Positions 15,440-22,542 of a stretch of DNA of 23,740 nt are shown here, piece after piece. The stretch comes from an uncultured Oscillospiraceae bacterium (GTDB taxonomy: Bacteria > Bacillota > Clostridia > Oscillospirales > Acutalibacteraceae). Below the pieces are notes generated by a model that saw nothing but the letters and a program-made list of their open reading frames with translations, did no database searches and was not told where the DNA came from. The first letter of the stretch is position 1, and each line of letters opens with the position of its first letter. The stretch lies in the NCBI GenBank assembly GCA_900552115.1, contig URYP01000028.1:1-23740 (forward strand), given 5' to 3'. The translations under genes were made by a program, and so were the position numbers.

Positions 15440-16858
15440 TTAATACATAGTTTGAATACGGCCCTGCAATATCCAGCTGCGGGCCTCGGTGATTTCCACA
15501 TCGGCAAACCGGCCGGTATCCGCGGCCGTCCCCGGTACCCGCACCACGATGTTTTCCGGCAGCCGCGCTTCCACCACGCCGTTTTCCTCCCGCTCGAGCA
15601 GCGCCCGGCGGATTTGACCCACCATGGTTTTCATCCGGGCGGCGGAGAGCCGCTCCTGCAGCGCTGTCATCTCCTGGAACCAGGCGGATTTTTCCGCCGC
15701 CGGTACGGGGTCGGGCATGGCCGCGGCCGGCGTCCCCTCACGCGGGGAAAAGATAAAGGTAAACAGCGACACGAACCCCACCTGCTCAATCAGGTCGAGG
15801 GTTTGTTCAAAATCCTCCCGCTGTTCCCCGGGGAATCCCACGATCACGTCGCTGGTAAAGACGATTCCCGGCACCCTGTCGCGGGCATAGCCGATCAGGT
15901 CGATATACTGCTCGCGGGTATAGCGGCGGTTCATCTCCTTTAAAATCCGGTTGCTGCCCGACTGAAAGGGCAGGTGGAAATGCCGCGATACTTTTTCACA
16001 CTGTGCGATGGTGTCAAACAGCTCATGGGTGGCATCCTTGGGGTGCGACGTCATGAACCGGATCAGGAAATCTCCCTCAATGGCGTTGATGCGGCGGAGC
16101 AGCTCCGGGAACCTCACGCCGTGCGAAGCCCCTTTGCCGTAGGAATTGACATTCTGCCCCAGCAGGGTAATCTCCTTGTATCCGGCGGCGACGAGCTCCC
16201 GCGCTTCCCGCACGATCACATCGGGATCGCGGCTGCGCTCCCGCCCCCTAACATACGGCACCACACAATAGGTGCAAAAATTGTTGCAGCCATACATTAT
16301 GGGCAGCCACGCTTTAAAGTCGCTGTCCCGCCTGACCGGCAGGCCCTCCGCAATCCCCTCGTCCTCCTCGGGGATAGCCACCACCCGTTTCTGGTTTTCC
16401 AGGGCCTCCCATAACAGCCGCGGCAGCTGCGCCACCACATGGGTGCCAAAGATCAGCCCCACAAACGGGTAGCTTTTTTGCAGCTTATCCGCCACATGGG
16501 GCTGCTGCGTCATACAGCCGCAAAGGCCGATTAAAACATGCGGCCGCCGGCGCTTGATCACTTTCAGGGCGCCCACATTGCCGAACACGCGGTCCTCAGC
16601 GTGTTCCCGCACCGCACAGGTGTTGAAAAGAATAAAATCCGCCTCGTCCGGCCGCTCGGTAAAACCGAAGCCCATGGCGGCCAGCATCCCTTTCATCCGT
16701 TCGGAATCCGCTACGTTCTGCTGACAGCCATAGGTGCGCAGGCAGCACAGCGGCGGCGCGTCGCTGCGCTCCTCATAATATTGCCGGATGCGCTCGACAT
16801 AGGGTTTCTGCCGGCTCCATTCGTCTGCCGGCGGAGCATCCGTTTTCCAGTTGTCCAT
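15440..16858 (-). CDS. miaB: tRNA-2-methylthio-N6-dimethylallyladenosine synthase MiaB
   Basis: A 472-residue radical-SAM methylthiotransferase that adds a methylthio group at C2 of i6A37 in tRNA. The N-terminal UPF0004 domain supplies cluster ligands C45 (TYGCQQN), C81 (NTCAVRE) and C115 (GLCGCM). The radical-SAM motif is C191-x3-C195-x2-C198 in Y-G-C-N-N-F-C-T-Y-C. A TRAM RNA-binding domain occupies about the last 65 residues. The Q-N-V-N-S-Y-G segment is typical of MiaB rather than RimO or MtaB. An N-terminal extension of about 37 residues precedes the first domain, as in many clostridial homologues. It is first in the long minus-strand block, behind a strong promoter and a structured leader, with GAGGAGAAGGAG before the ATG. 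Confidence 0.97.
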   Translation of the reverse strand: MDNWKTDAPPADEWSRQKPYVERIRQYYEERSDAPPLCCLRTYGCQQNVADSERMKGMLAAMGFGFTERPDEADFILFNTCAVREHAEDRVFGNVGALKVIKRRRPHVLIGLCGCMTQQPHVADKLQKSYPFVGLIFGTHVVAQLPRLLWEALENQKRVVAIPEEDEGIAEGLPVRRDSDFKAWLPIMYGCNNFCTYCVVPYVRGRERSRDPDVIVREARELVAAGYKEITLLGQNVNSYGKGASHGVRFPELLRRINAIEGDFLIRFMTSHPKDATHELFDTIAQCEKVSRHFHLPFQSGSNRILKEMNRRYTREQYIDLIGYARDRVPGIVFTSDVIVGFPGEQREDFEQTLDLIEQVGFVSLFTFIFSPREGTPAAAMPDPVPAAEKSAWFQEMTALQERLSAARMKTMVGQIRRALLEREENGVVEARLPENIVVRVPGTAADTGRFADVEITEARSWILQGRIQTMY

Positions 16859-16961
16859 ACAGGCTCCTTCTCCTCGGTACAGGCCGGGCTTTAACGCCCC
16901 GGCCTTTCAGTTCATGGAAAATCGCCCGTTCCGGCCCGCCGGAGGAGCGATAGGTAATAAC
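16859..16961 (-). promoter_or_regulatory. Structured 5' leader of the miaB operon
   Basis: About 100 nt lies between the predicted transcript start and the miaB ATG. Two strong hairpins are visible. The first (16921-16951) has a long stem with a small bulge and is followed on the minus strand by TTTT (16918-16921), so it resembles a short terminator. The second (16882-16904) pairs GGCCGGG with CCCGGCC. The first hairpin contains CTCCTC, which could also pair with the GAGGAG of the miaB ribosome site. A role in attenuation or translation control is inferred only. Confidence 0.4.
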
Positions 16962-16967
16962 TACAAA

Positions 16968-16996
16968 AGTATAACAAAAGCCACGGCCAATTTCAA
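16968..16996 (-). promoter_or_regulatory. Sigma-A promoter of the miaB-to-ileS block
   Basis: On the minus strand -35 TTGAAA (16991-16996), a 17-nt spacer and -10 TATACT (16968-16973) with an upstream TG (extended -10) form a near-consensus promoter. It is the best candidate to drive the long minus-strand transcription unit. It faces away from the murC promoter about 90 nt to the right. Confidence 0.8.
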
Positions 16997-17066
16997 TCCA
17001 TAATCCGGTACTTTACGGAGAAAAATGCTTAAAACCGGAAAAATTGGGCGAAAATAAAAAAAGGTA

Positions 17067-17095
17067 TTCCCTTTTCCCGCGAACCGCCTTATAAT
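17067..17095 (+). promoter_or_regulatory. Probable sigma-A promoter of murC
   Basis: A perfect -10 TATAAT (17090-17095) lies 42 nt before the murC ATG. The -35 at 17-nt spacing is weak (TTCCCT, 17067-17072). AT-rich DNA upstream (about 17030-17062) could act as an UP-like element. The transcript would start near 17102. Confidence 0.6.
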
Positions 17096-17136
17096 AAAGG
17101 GCTGGAAACGGGTATTCTGCACTCGGGAGGCTCATC

Positions 17137-18534
17137 ATGGAAAAGGACATACTGCAATCGGTTCATCACATTTATTTTGCGGGAATCGGCGGCTCGGGCA
17201 TGAGCCCGCTGGCCGATATCCTGCATTCACTGGGATACCGCATCAGCGGATCGGACGTCAACGAGTCGGATAACCTTATACGGATGCGCTCGCTGGGCAT
17301 CCCGGTATCCATGCGGCAGGTCGCCGATAATATTACCGGTGATATCGACCTGTTCGTCTATACCAGCGCGGTGGGCGAGGAAAACCCGGAGCTGCTGGCC
17401 GCGAAAGCCAAAGGCATCCCCACGCTGGAAAGGGGCAAGCTGCTGGGCCTGATTACCCGGCGGTATCCGCGCACGGTAGCCGTTGCCGGCACCCACGGCA
17501 AAACCACTACCTCGTCCATGCTGTCGCAGATTTTATTGCAGGCGGAGCTGGACCCCGCCATATTCATCGGCGGACGGCTGCCCCTGATTGGGGCCAACGG
17601 CCGGGCGGGAAAAAGCGATATCATGGTCTGCGAGGCGTGCGAGTTTCAGGATCATTACCTGTCCATGGCCCCCGCCGTATCCATCATCCTCAATATCGAC
17701 GCCGACCATCTCGACTATTTCGGCACCCTTGACGGCGTCATCCGCTCCTTCCGTTCCTTTGCTGAGCTGACAGCCAGCACACTGATTGTCAATGCGGACG
17801 ACCCGAACGCTCCGAAGGCGGTGGAGGGCATTGCCGGCAAACGGATCGTATGGTATTCTACCGCGGACGACGCGGAATGGTCGGCGCGTAATATCCGTTA
17901 TGAACACGGCTCCTACGGCCGTTACGACGCTTATCACAACGGCGAGTTCTTTGCCAGCGTGTCCCTGGGCGTGCCCGGTGAGCATAACGTGGGGAACTCG
18001 CTGGCCGCGGCGGCGGCCGCGCATCTGTGCGGCGCCTCCCCTGCGCAGATTGCCGAAGGCCTGGCGGCCTTTCACGGGGCCGGCCGCCGCTTTGAATTCC
18101 TGGGAACTTTTGGCGGGGTTACGATTGTGGACGATTACGCGCATCATCCTACCGAGATACGCGCCACCATCGACGCGGCTAAAAAATTGGGCTACCGGCA
18201 GGTATGGGCGGTATTCCAGCCCTTCACGTTTTCCCGCACCGCGCAGCACCTGGAAGAATTTGCTGATGTTCTGTCCGGCGCGGATCACGCCATTGTCAGC
18301 GATATCATGGGCTCCCGCGAGCAGAACACCTTCGGCGTGTCCTCCCGCCAGATCACAGAGCGGATACCCGGCGCGAAATACCTGCCGACATTTGAGGACA
18401 TCACCGCTTTCACAGCGGAACACGTACAGCCGGGCGATCTCATTCTCACCATGGGCGGCGGCGACATTTACAAATGCGCGCGGATGATTGCGCAGAAGCT
18501 GTCCGCCGCGGAGAATCCCAACGAAAGCCGCTGA
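17137..18534 (+). CDS. murC: UDP-N-acetylmuramate-L-alanine ligase MurC
   Basis: A 465-residue cytoplasmic Mur ligase that adds L-alanine to UDP-MurNAc, the first step of the peptidoglycan stem peptide. The N-terminal nucleotide-sugar-binding domain starts with F-A-G-I-G-G-S-G-M-S. The ATP loop is G118-T-H-G-K-T-T-T125. The central domain has N-I-D-A-D-H-L-D-Y-F, and the C-terminal domain has D-D-Y-A-H-H-P-T-E-I. These separate MurC from MurD, MurE and MurF. Length is normal. GGGAGG lies just before the ATG. As in Bacillus, it stands apart from the main division and cell wall cluster. A short AT-rich palindrome follows the stop codon, too weak to be called a terminator with confidence. Confidence 0.98.
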   Translation: MEKDILQSVHHIYFAGIGGSGMSPLADILHSLGYRISGSDVNESDNLIRMRSLGIPVSMRQVADNITGDIDLFVYTSAVGEENPELLAAKAKGIPTLERGKLLGLITRRYPRTVAVAGTHGKTTTSSMLSQILLQAELDPAIFIGGRLPLIGANGRAGKSDIMVCEACEFQDHYLSMAPAVSIILNIDADHLDYFGTLDGVIRSFRSFAELTASTLIVNADDPNAPKAVEGIAGKRIVWYSTADDAEWSARNIRYEHGSYGRYDAYHNGEFFASVSLGVPGEHNVGNSLAAAAAAHLCGASPAQIAEGLAAFHGAGRRFEFLGTFGGVTIVDDYAHHPTEIRATIDAAKKLGYRQVWAVFQPFTFSRTAQHLEEFADVLSGADHAIVSDIMGSREQNTFGVSSRQITERIPGAKYLPTFEDITAFTAEHVQPGDLILTMGGGDIYKCARMIAQKLSAAENPNESR

Positions 18535-18551
18535 AATTTAAAAATTTCCTG

Positions 18552-18580
18552 TTGCATTTTTGGGAGCGGTGTGCTATAGT
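18552..18580 (+). promoter_or_regulatory. Sigma-A promoter of rpmE
   Basis: -35 TTGCAT (18552-18557), a 17-nt spacer and -10 TATAGT (18575-18580) lie in the short gap after murC. The predicted start near 18587 leaves a leader of about 37 nt, so rpmE can be transcribed alone, ending at its own terminator. Confidence 0.7.
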
Positions 18581-18623
18581 ACCAATGTTAATGCTTTAGG
18601 GTTCCCTGAAAGAGGTGACAATC

Positions 18624-18833
18624 ATGAAGGAAAATATTCATCCGAAGTACCAGAAAACGACCATCACCTGCGCCTGTGGCGAAGTGATTGAAACGTCTTC
18701 CACTAAGGAAAACATCCGTGTGGAAATTTGTTCCAAATGCCATCCGTTCTTTACCGGCAAACAGAAACTGGTGGATACCGGCGGACGCGTGGACCGTTTC
18801 AAAAAGCGTTTTGGTATGACTGACGAGAAATAA
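18624..18833 (+). CDS. rpmE: Ribosomal protein L31 (zinc-binding type)
   Basis: A 69-residue large-subunit ribosomal protein. The start M-K-E-N-I-H-P-K-Y is the family N-terminus. Four cysteines (C16, C18, C36, C39) make it the zinc-binding C+ form of L31, as opposed to the zinc-free paralogue made under zinc shortage. An in-frame GTG three codons upstream overlaps the AGAGGTG ribosome site, so the ATG at 18624 is preferred. It forms a single-gene unit with its own promoter and terminator. Confidence 0.97.
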   Translation: MKENIHPKYQKTTITCACGEVIETSSTKENIRVEICSKCHPFFTGKQKLVDTGGRVDRFKKRFGMTDEK

Positions 18834-18845
18834 GCGCTGCTTACT

Positions 18846-18879
18846 GGGACAACGCCCTGCCGGGCCGTTGTCCCTTTTT
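18846..18879 (+). terminator. Intrinsic terminator of rpmE
   Basis: A 9-bp stem GGGACAACG/CGTTGTCCC (18846-18854 with 18866-18874), with further C/G pairing inside the loop, is followed by five T residues. It begins 12 nt after the rpmE stop codon. Confidence 0.9.
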
Positions 18880-18890
18880 CTATATATTCA

Positions 18891-18918
18891 TTCATATTGA
18901 TCAAGTGCCAGGTATCAT
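18891..18918 (+). promoter_or_regulatory. Possible sigma-A promoter of yigZ
   Basis: -35 TTCATA (18891-18896), a 16-nt spacer and -10 TATCAT (18913-18918) lie between the rpmE terminator and yigZ. The match is moderate, but a promoter is needed here because a strong terminator lies just upstream. Confidence 0.5.
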
Positions 18919-18944
18919 AGAACAAACAGGATGGGAGGACGCTT

Positions 18945-19577
18945 ATGGGAGACGAGACCTACCGCACGGCCGGCCGGGAGGGGACGGATGAATTCACGGA
19001 ACGGCGTTCCCGATTTATTGGCGCTATCCGTCCCGTGGAGACGGAAGACGAAGCTCTGGCTTTTATCCATGAAAAAAAGAAGCAGCATTGGGACGCCGCT
19101 CACAACGTCTACGCCTATCGCCTGCGGGATGGGCAGATCCAGCGGTACTCCGATGACGGTGAGCCGCAGGGCACGGCCGGCGTACCCGTGCTGGACGTGC
19201 TGCAAAAAGCGGGCCTGACCGACTGCGCCGTGGTGGTTACACGGTATTTCGGCGGGGTTCTGCTGGGGGCGGGCGGCTTGGTGCGGGCCTATTCCCACGC
19301 GGCTTCGATTGCCGTTCAGGCCGGCTGCCCGGTGGAAATGCGTCCCTGTGCAGTAGCCGAGGTTACCGCCGGCTACGCGCAGCACAGTCTGTTGGAAAGG
19401 CTGATTCCCGCCTGCGGCGGTATTATAGACGACACCACCTACACAGATCACGTCACGGTTCGGTTCCACATGGAAGAGACGCTTTTAGCAGCGTTTGAGG
19501 CACAGCTTACGGAGGCCAGCGCCGGCCAGCTTACCGCTACCCTAATATCGCATACTTTCGCGGCGTATCCCCTGTAA
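18945..19577 (+). CDS. YigZ/IMPACT family protein
   Basis: A 210-residue protein of the YigZ/YvyE/IMPACT family. The N-terminal IMPACT domain (about residues 15-125) has the signature stretch A-A-H-N-V-Y-A-Y, Y-S-D-D-G-E-P-Q-G-T-A-G and V-V-V-T-R-Y-F-G-G-V-L-L-G-A-G-G-L-V-R-A-Y. The C-terminal part (about 140-205) fits the ferredoxin-like DUF1949 domain. The molecular role in bacteria is unclear; the eukaryotic relative inhibits a translation-control kinase. GGGAGG lies 6 nt before the ATG. It appears to be a single-gene unit between two terminators. Confidence 0.93.
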   Translation: MGDETYRTAGREGTDEFTERRSRFIGAIRPVETEDEALAFIHEKKKQHWDAAHNVYAYRLRDGQIQRYSDDGEPQGTAGVPVLDVLQKAGLTDCAVVVTRYFGGVLLGAGGLVRAYSHAASIAVQAGCPVEMRPCAVAEVTAGYAQHSLLERLIPACGGIIDDTTYTDHVTVRFHMEETLLAAFEAQLTEASAGQLTATLISHTFAAYPL

Positions 19578-19584
19578 ATTTTAG

Positions 19585-19638
19585 CGTTTTTCCCTTTTTG
19601 AAAAAATTTTTTCAAAAAAGCAGGAAAAACGTTTTTTT
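19585..19638 (+). terminator. Long AT-rich hairpin terminator after yigZ
   Basis: An outer 9-bp stem CGTTTTTCC/GGAAAAACG (19585-19593 with 19623-19631) encloses an inner near-perfect stem of T and A runs (about 19594-19620), and is followed by seven T residues (19632-19638). The position just after the yigZ stop codon fits a terminator. Unusually, the stem is almost entirely A and T. Confidence 0.7.
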
Positions 19639-19698
19639 ATGGGTATATATTAATAAACTTTTAATGCTGATGCGTTTTATTGTCGAAAGGAGGCTGCT

Positions 19699-20715
19699 AT
19701 GCTGGTTCGTGAACAGCTGGAAAATCTTGAAAAGCAATTGCTTTCCCCGCAGGCCGCTCTTTCTTCCGCATCCAGGGGACGGCAGCGGGAGGATATTCCC
19801 TGCCGCTACCGGACCGCCTTTCAGCGGGACCGCGACCGGGTGATCCATTGCAAGTCTTTCCGCCGCCTGAAACATAAAACCCAGGTGTTTCTGTCTCCTG
19901 AAGGAGACCATTACCGCACCCGTCTTACCCACACGCTGGAGGTTTCACAGATTGCCCGTACCATCGCCCGCACCCTGCGGCTCAACGAGGACCTGACGGA
20001 GGCGATCGCCCTGGCGCACGATTTGGGGCACACCCCGTTTGGACATGCCGGTGAACGGACGCTGGACCAGATGATGCCGGGGGGCTTCCGCCATTACGAA
20101 CAGGGCGTACGCACGGTAGAACGGCTGGAAAATGACGGGCGCGGCCTCAACCTTACATATGAAGTGCGGGATGGCATTTTGAAACATACCCGCGGTCCGC
20201 TTCCCGAAACCCTGGAGGGCTGCGTGGTGCGCATGGCGGACCGTGTGGCGTATATCAACCACGATATCGACGACGCCATCCGGGCCGGCGTGCTAACCGA
20301 AACCGCCGTGCCCGCCTCCATTCGCGACACGTTGGGCGACCGCCGCACCACGCGCATCGACACCATCGTTACCTCGATTGTCGAAAACAGCGGCGACGAC
20401 ATCCGCATGGCGCCGGAGGTGGAAAACGCTTTCCAGGCGCTGCACGATTTTATGTTCGACGCGCTCTACCGCAATCCAGTCGCCAAAAGTGAGGAAAGCA
20501 AGGTAACCGGCCTGCTGGGGCGCATGTTCGATTATTTTGTGACGCATCCCGATCATATTCCCGCCGAGCTGCAGCCCATCCGCGAGGAGGAAGGCGCCCC
20601 CCGCGCCGCCTGCGATTATATTGCCGGGATGTCCGATAATTTTGCTTTGGATGTTTACCACCAGTTATTTATCCCCCACGGATGGGCGGTTAAAACCACG
20701 CCCTCTTCTTTATAA
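19699..20715 (+). CDS. dgt: dGTP triphosphohydrolase-like HD protein
   Basis: A 338-residue HD-domain protein of the deoxyguanosinetriphosphate triphosphohydrolase-like family, which cleaves dNTPs to deoxynucleoside and triphosphate. The HD metal site is formed by H78 (R-L-T-H-T), H107-D108 (A-L-A-H-D-L-G-H-T-P-F-G-H) and a later Asp in M-A-D-R-V-A-Y. The N-terminal F-Q-R-D-R-D-R-V-I-H-C-K-S-F-R-R-L-K segment is typical of the type-2 subfamily. AAAGGAGG precedes the ATG. Only 30 nt separates it from dnaG, a linkage common in Clostridia, linking dNTP control with replication priming. No clear promoter was recognised in the AT-rich gap upstream, though one probably lies there. Confidence 0.93.
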   Translation: MLVREQLENLEKQLLSPQAALSSASRGRQREDIPCRYRTAFQRDRDRVIHCKSFRRLKHKTQVFLSPEGDHYRTRLTHTLEVSQIARTIARTLRLNEDLTEAIALAHDLGHTPFGHAGERTLDQMMPGGFRHYEQGVRTVERLENDGRGLNLTYEVRDGILKHTRGPLPETLEGCVVRMADRVAYINHDIDDAIRAGVLTETAVPASIRDTLGDRRTTRIDTIVTSIVENSGDDIRMAPEVENAFQALHDFMFDALYRNPVAKSEESKVTGLLGRMFDYFVTHPDHIPAELQPIREEEGAPRAACDYIAGMSDNFALDVYHQLFIPHGWAVKTTPSSL

Positions 20716-20745
20716 GATCCGTTTGCTATCCAAGGAGGTGATCTC

Positions 20746-22506
20746 ATGCGGTTCCCGGACAGTTTCATACAGGAGCTCATCGCCCGCAGCGATATCGAGG
20801 CGGTTGTGTCATCTTATGTTCGGATGAAACGACGGGGGCGCAATATGGTGGGCCTGTGTCCCTTTCACGGGGAAAAAACGCCTTCGTTTACGCTGTATCC
20901 GGAAAACGGATCCTTTTACTGCTTTGGATGCGGCGTGGGCGGAAATGTGATCACGTTTATTCAAAAAATAGAAAACCTGGCGTATGTCGACGCTGTTAAA
21001 TTTCTGGCGCAGCGTGCCGGCATGCGGCTTCCCGAAATGGCGGAGGATGACGGTGCCTCCCGGCTGCGCGCCCGTGTGCTGGAGGCCAACCGCGAAGCCG
21101 CCCGCCTGTATCACCAGGCACTGTATGCCCCGGAAGGACAAACGGCGCTGGCCTATTATCACAGCCGTGGATATACCGACAAAACCATTCGGCATTTCGG
21201 CCTCGGATACGCTCCCGACGGCTTCCACTACCTTATTGACGCCATGCGGCAGAAGGGCTTTCGTGACGAAGAGCTGCAGACGGCTTTTTTGGCCAAGCGC
21301 AGCGCCCGTAACGGCCGTCTGTTCGACATTTTCCGCAACCGGGTCATCATCCCTATCATCGACGTGCGCGGTAATGTGATTGCTTTCGGCGGGCGGGTGT
21401 TGGACGACTCCAAGCCTAAATATCTCAACACCTCGGATACGCCGGTGTTTAAAAAGACCCACCAGCTTTTTGCGCTGAATTTTGCCAAATCCGTCCCTGG
21501 CCGGCAGTTGATCCTCTGCGAGGGTTATATGGACGTGATTGCCCTGCATCAAGCGGGATTTACCAATGCCGTCGCGGCGCTGGGCACGGCGCTGACCGTC
21601 GAAAACGCCCGGCTGATCGCCCGCTATGCCGACGAGGTCACGCTGATCTTTGACGCGGACGCGGCGGGGCAAAAGGCCACCCAGCGTTCCATCGGCATCC
21701 TGCGGAATACCGGCATCGATATCCGCGTGGTCACCATCCCGGATGGAAAGGATCCTGACGAATATATCCGCCGGAACGGTCCGGAACGGTTCAAACTGCT
21801 GCTGGAGAGATCTGCAAACGATGTGGAATACCGGCTCATGGAGCTTGGTCGGCAGCAGGCTTTGAATACCGAAAAAGGCCGGGTCGCCTACCTGCGCTCC
21901 GCCGCCGCGTTGCTTGCGGAACTGAGCAGTCCGGTGGAACGGGACGTGTATGCCGGCAAGCTGGCTGAAGAACTGTCGGTTTCCAAACAGGCGCTGCTCT
22001 CCCAAATCCAGTATTTTATCGAGCGCAAGCGACGGCAGCAAAAAGAACGCCCTTTGTCGAAAATGATCCGGCAAAATGAGAATACTATGCAGAAGGCCAA
22101 TCCCGACGCGGGCCGTCATCCGCGCGCGGTCAGCGCGGAGGAACAGCTGCTGGGGCTGCTTCTGCTGAATCCCGATTATATCGCGCCGCTGGCACAGGAA
22201 TTGCCGGAATCCTGCTTTTCCACGGTTTTTAACCGGCGGTTATATGAACAGCTGCTTACTCGTCAAAAGCAGGGATTGTCCCTCGACCCCGCCCTGCTCG
22301 CCGGCGATTTTACCGAAGATGAAACCGCGTATATAACGCATATGATGATCCGAGCGCGGGACATCACCAACACCCTCGACGAAGCGCGGCGCTTTGCACA
22401 GGTCATTCGCACGGAGAGCCTTCTGAAAGAAGCCGACGATCCCTCTGGAAAATCCCCCGATCAGCTTCAGGAAATGCTGAAGGTATATCGGGATCAGAAA
22501 TTATAA
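20746..22506 (+). CDS. dnaG: DNA primase DnaG
   Basis: A 586-residue primase that makes RNA primers for replication. The N-terminal zinc-binding domain has C38-P-F-H41 and C59-F-G-C62. The TOPRIM catalytic core shows C-E259-G-Y-M-D-V and F302-D-A-D-A-A-G, with the N-terminal subdomain motif R-N-R-V-I-I-P-I before it. The C-terminal DnaB-interacting helical region begins near A-V-S-A-E-E-Q-L-L-G-L-L-L-L-N-P (about 459-474). GGAGGTGAT is a very strong ribosome site. It follows dgt and precedes sigA by 36 nt, forming the macromolecular-synthesis operon. Confidence 0.98.
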   Translation: MRFPDSFIQELIARSDIEAVVSSYVRMKRRGRNMVGLCPFHGEKTPSFTLYPENGSFYCFGCGVGGNVITFIQKIENLAYVDAVKFLAQRAGMRLPEMAEDDGASRLRARVLEANREAARLYHQALYAPEGQTALAYYHSRGYTDKTIRHFGLGYAPDGFHYLIDAMRQKGFRDEELQTAFLAKRSARNGRLFDIFRNRVIIPIIDVRGNVIAFGGRVLDDSKPKYLNTSDTPVFKKTHQLFALNFAKSVPGRQLILCEGYMDVIALHQAGFTNAVAALGTALTVENARLIARYADEVTLIFDADAAGQKATQRSIGILRNTGIDIRVVTIPDGKDPDEYIRRNGPERFKLLLERSANDVEYRLMELGRQQALNTEKGRVAYLRSAAALLAELSSPVERDVYAGKLAEELSVSKQALLSQIQYFIERKRRQQKERPLSKMIRQNENTMQKANPDAGRHPRAVSAEEQLLGLLLLNPDYIAPLAQELPESCFSTVFNRRLYEQLLTRQKQGLSLDPALLAGDFTEDETAYITHMMIRARDITNTLDEARRFAQVIRTESLLKEADDPSGKSPDQLQEMLKVYRDQKL

Positions 22507-22542
22507 ATACAAGCATGTCAAAAGAAAGGTTAGGTATCCTAT

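Noticed and set aside
16882..16904. GGCCGGG hairpin read as a plus-strand terminator
   Set aside because: No plus-strand gene lies to the left for it to terminate, and the T run after it is short. It is better treated as part of the miaB leader.
20809..22119. Long minus-strand open frame opposite dnaG, and a similar one opposite sigA (22612-23538)
   Set aside because: Both lie entirely inside well-identified conserved genes, have no family features, and are rich in residues typical of antisense frames in GC-rich DNA.
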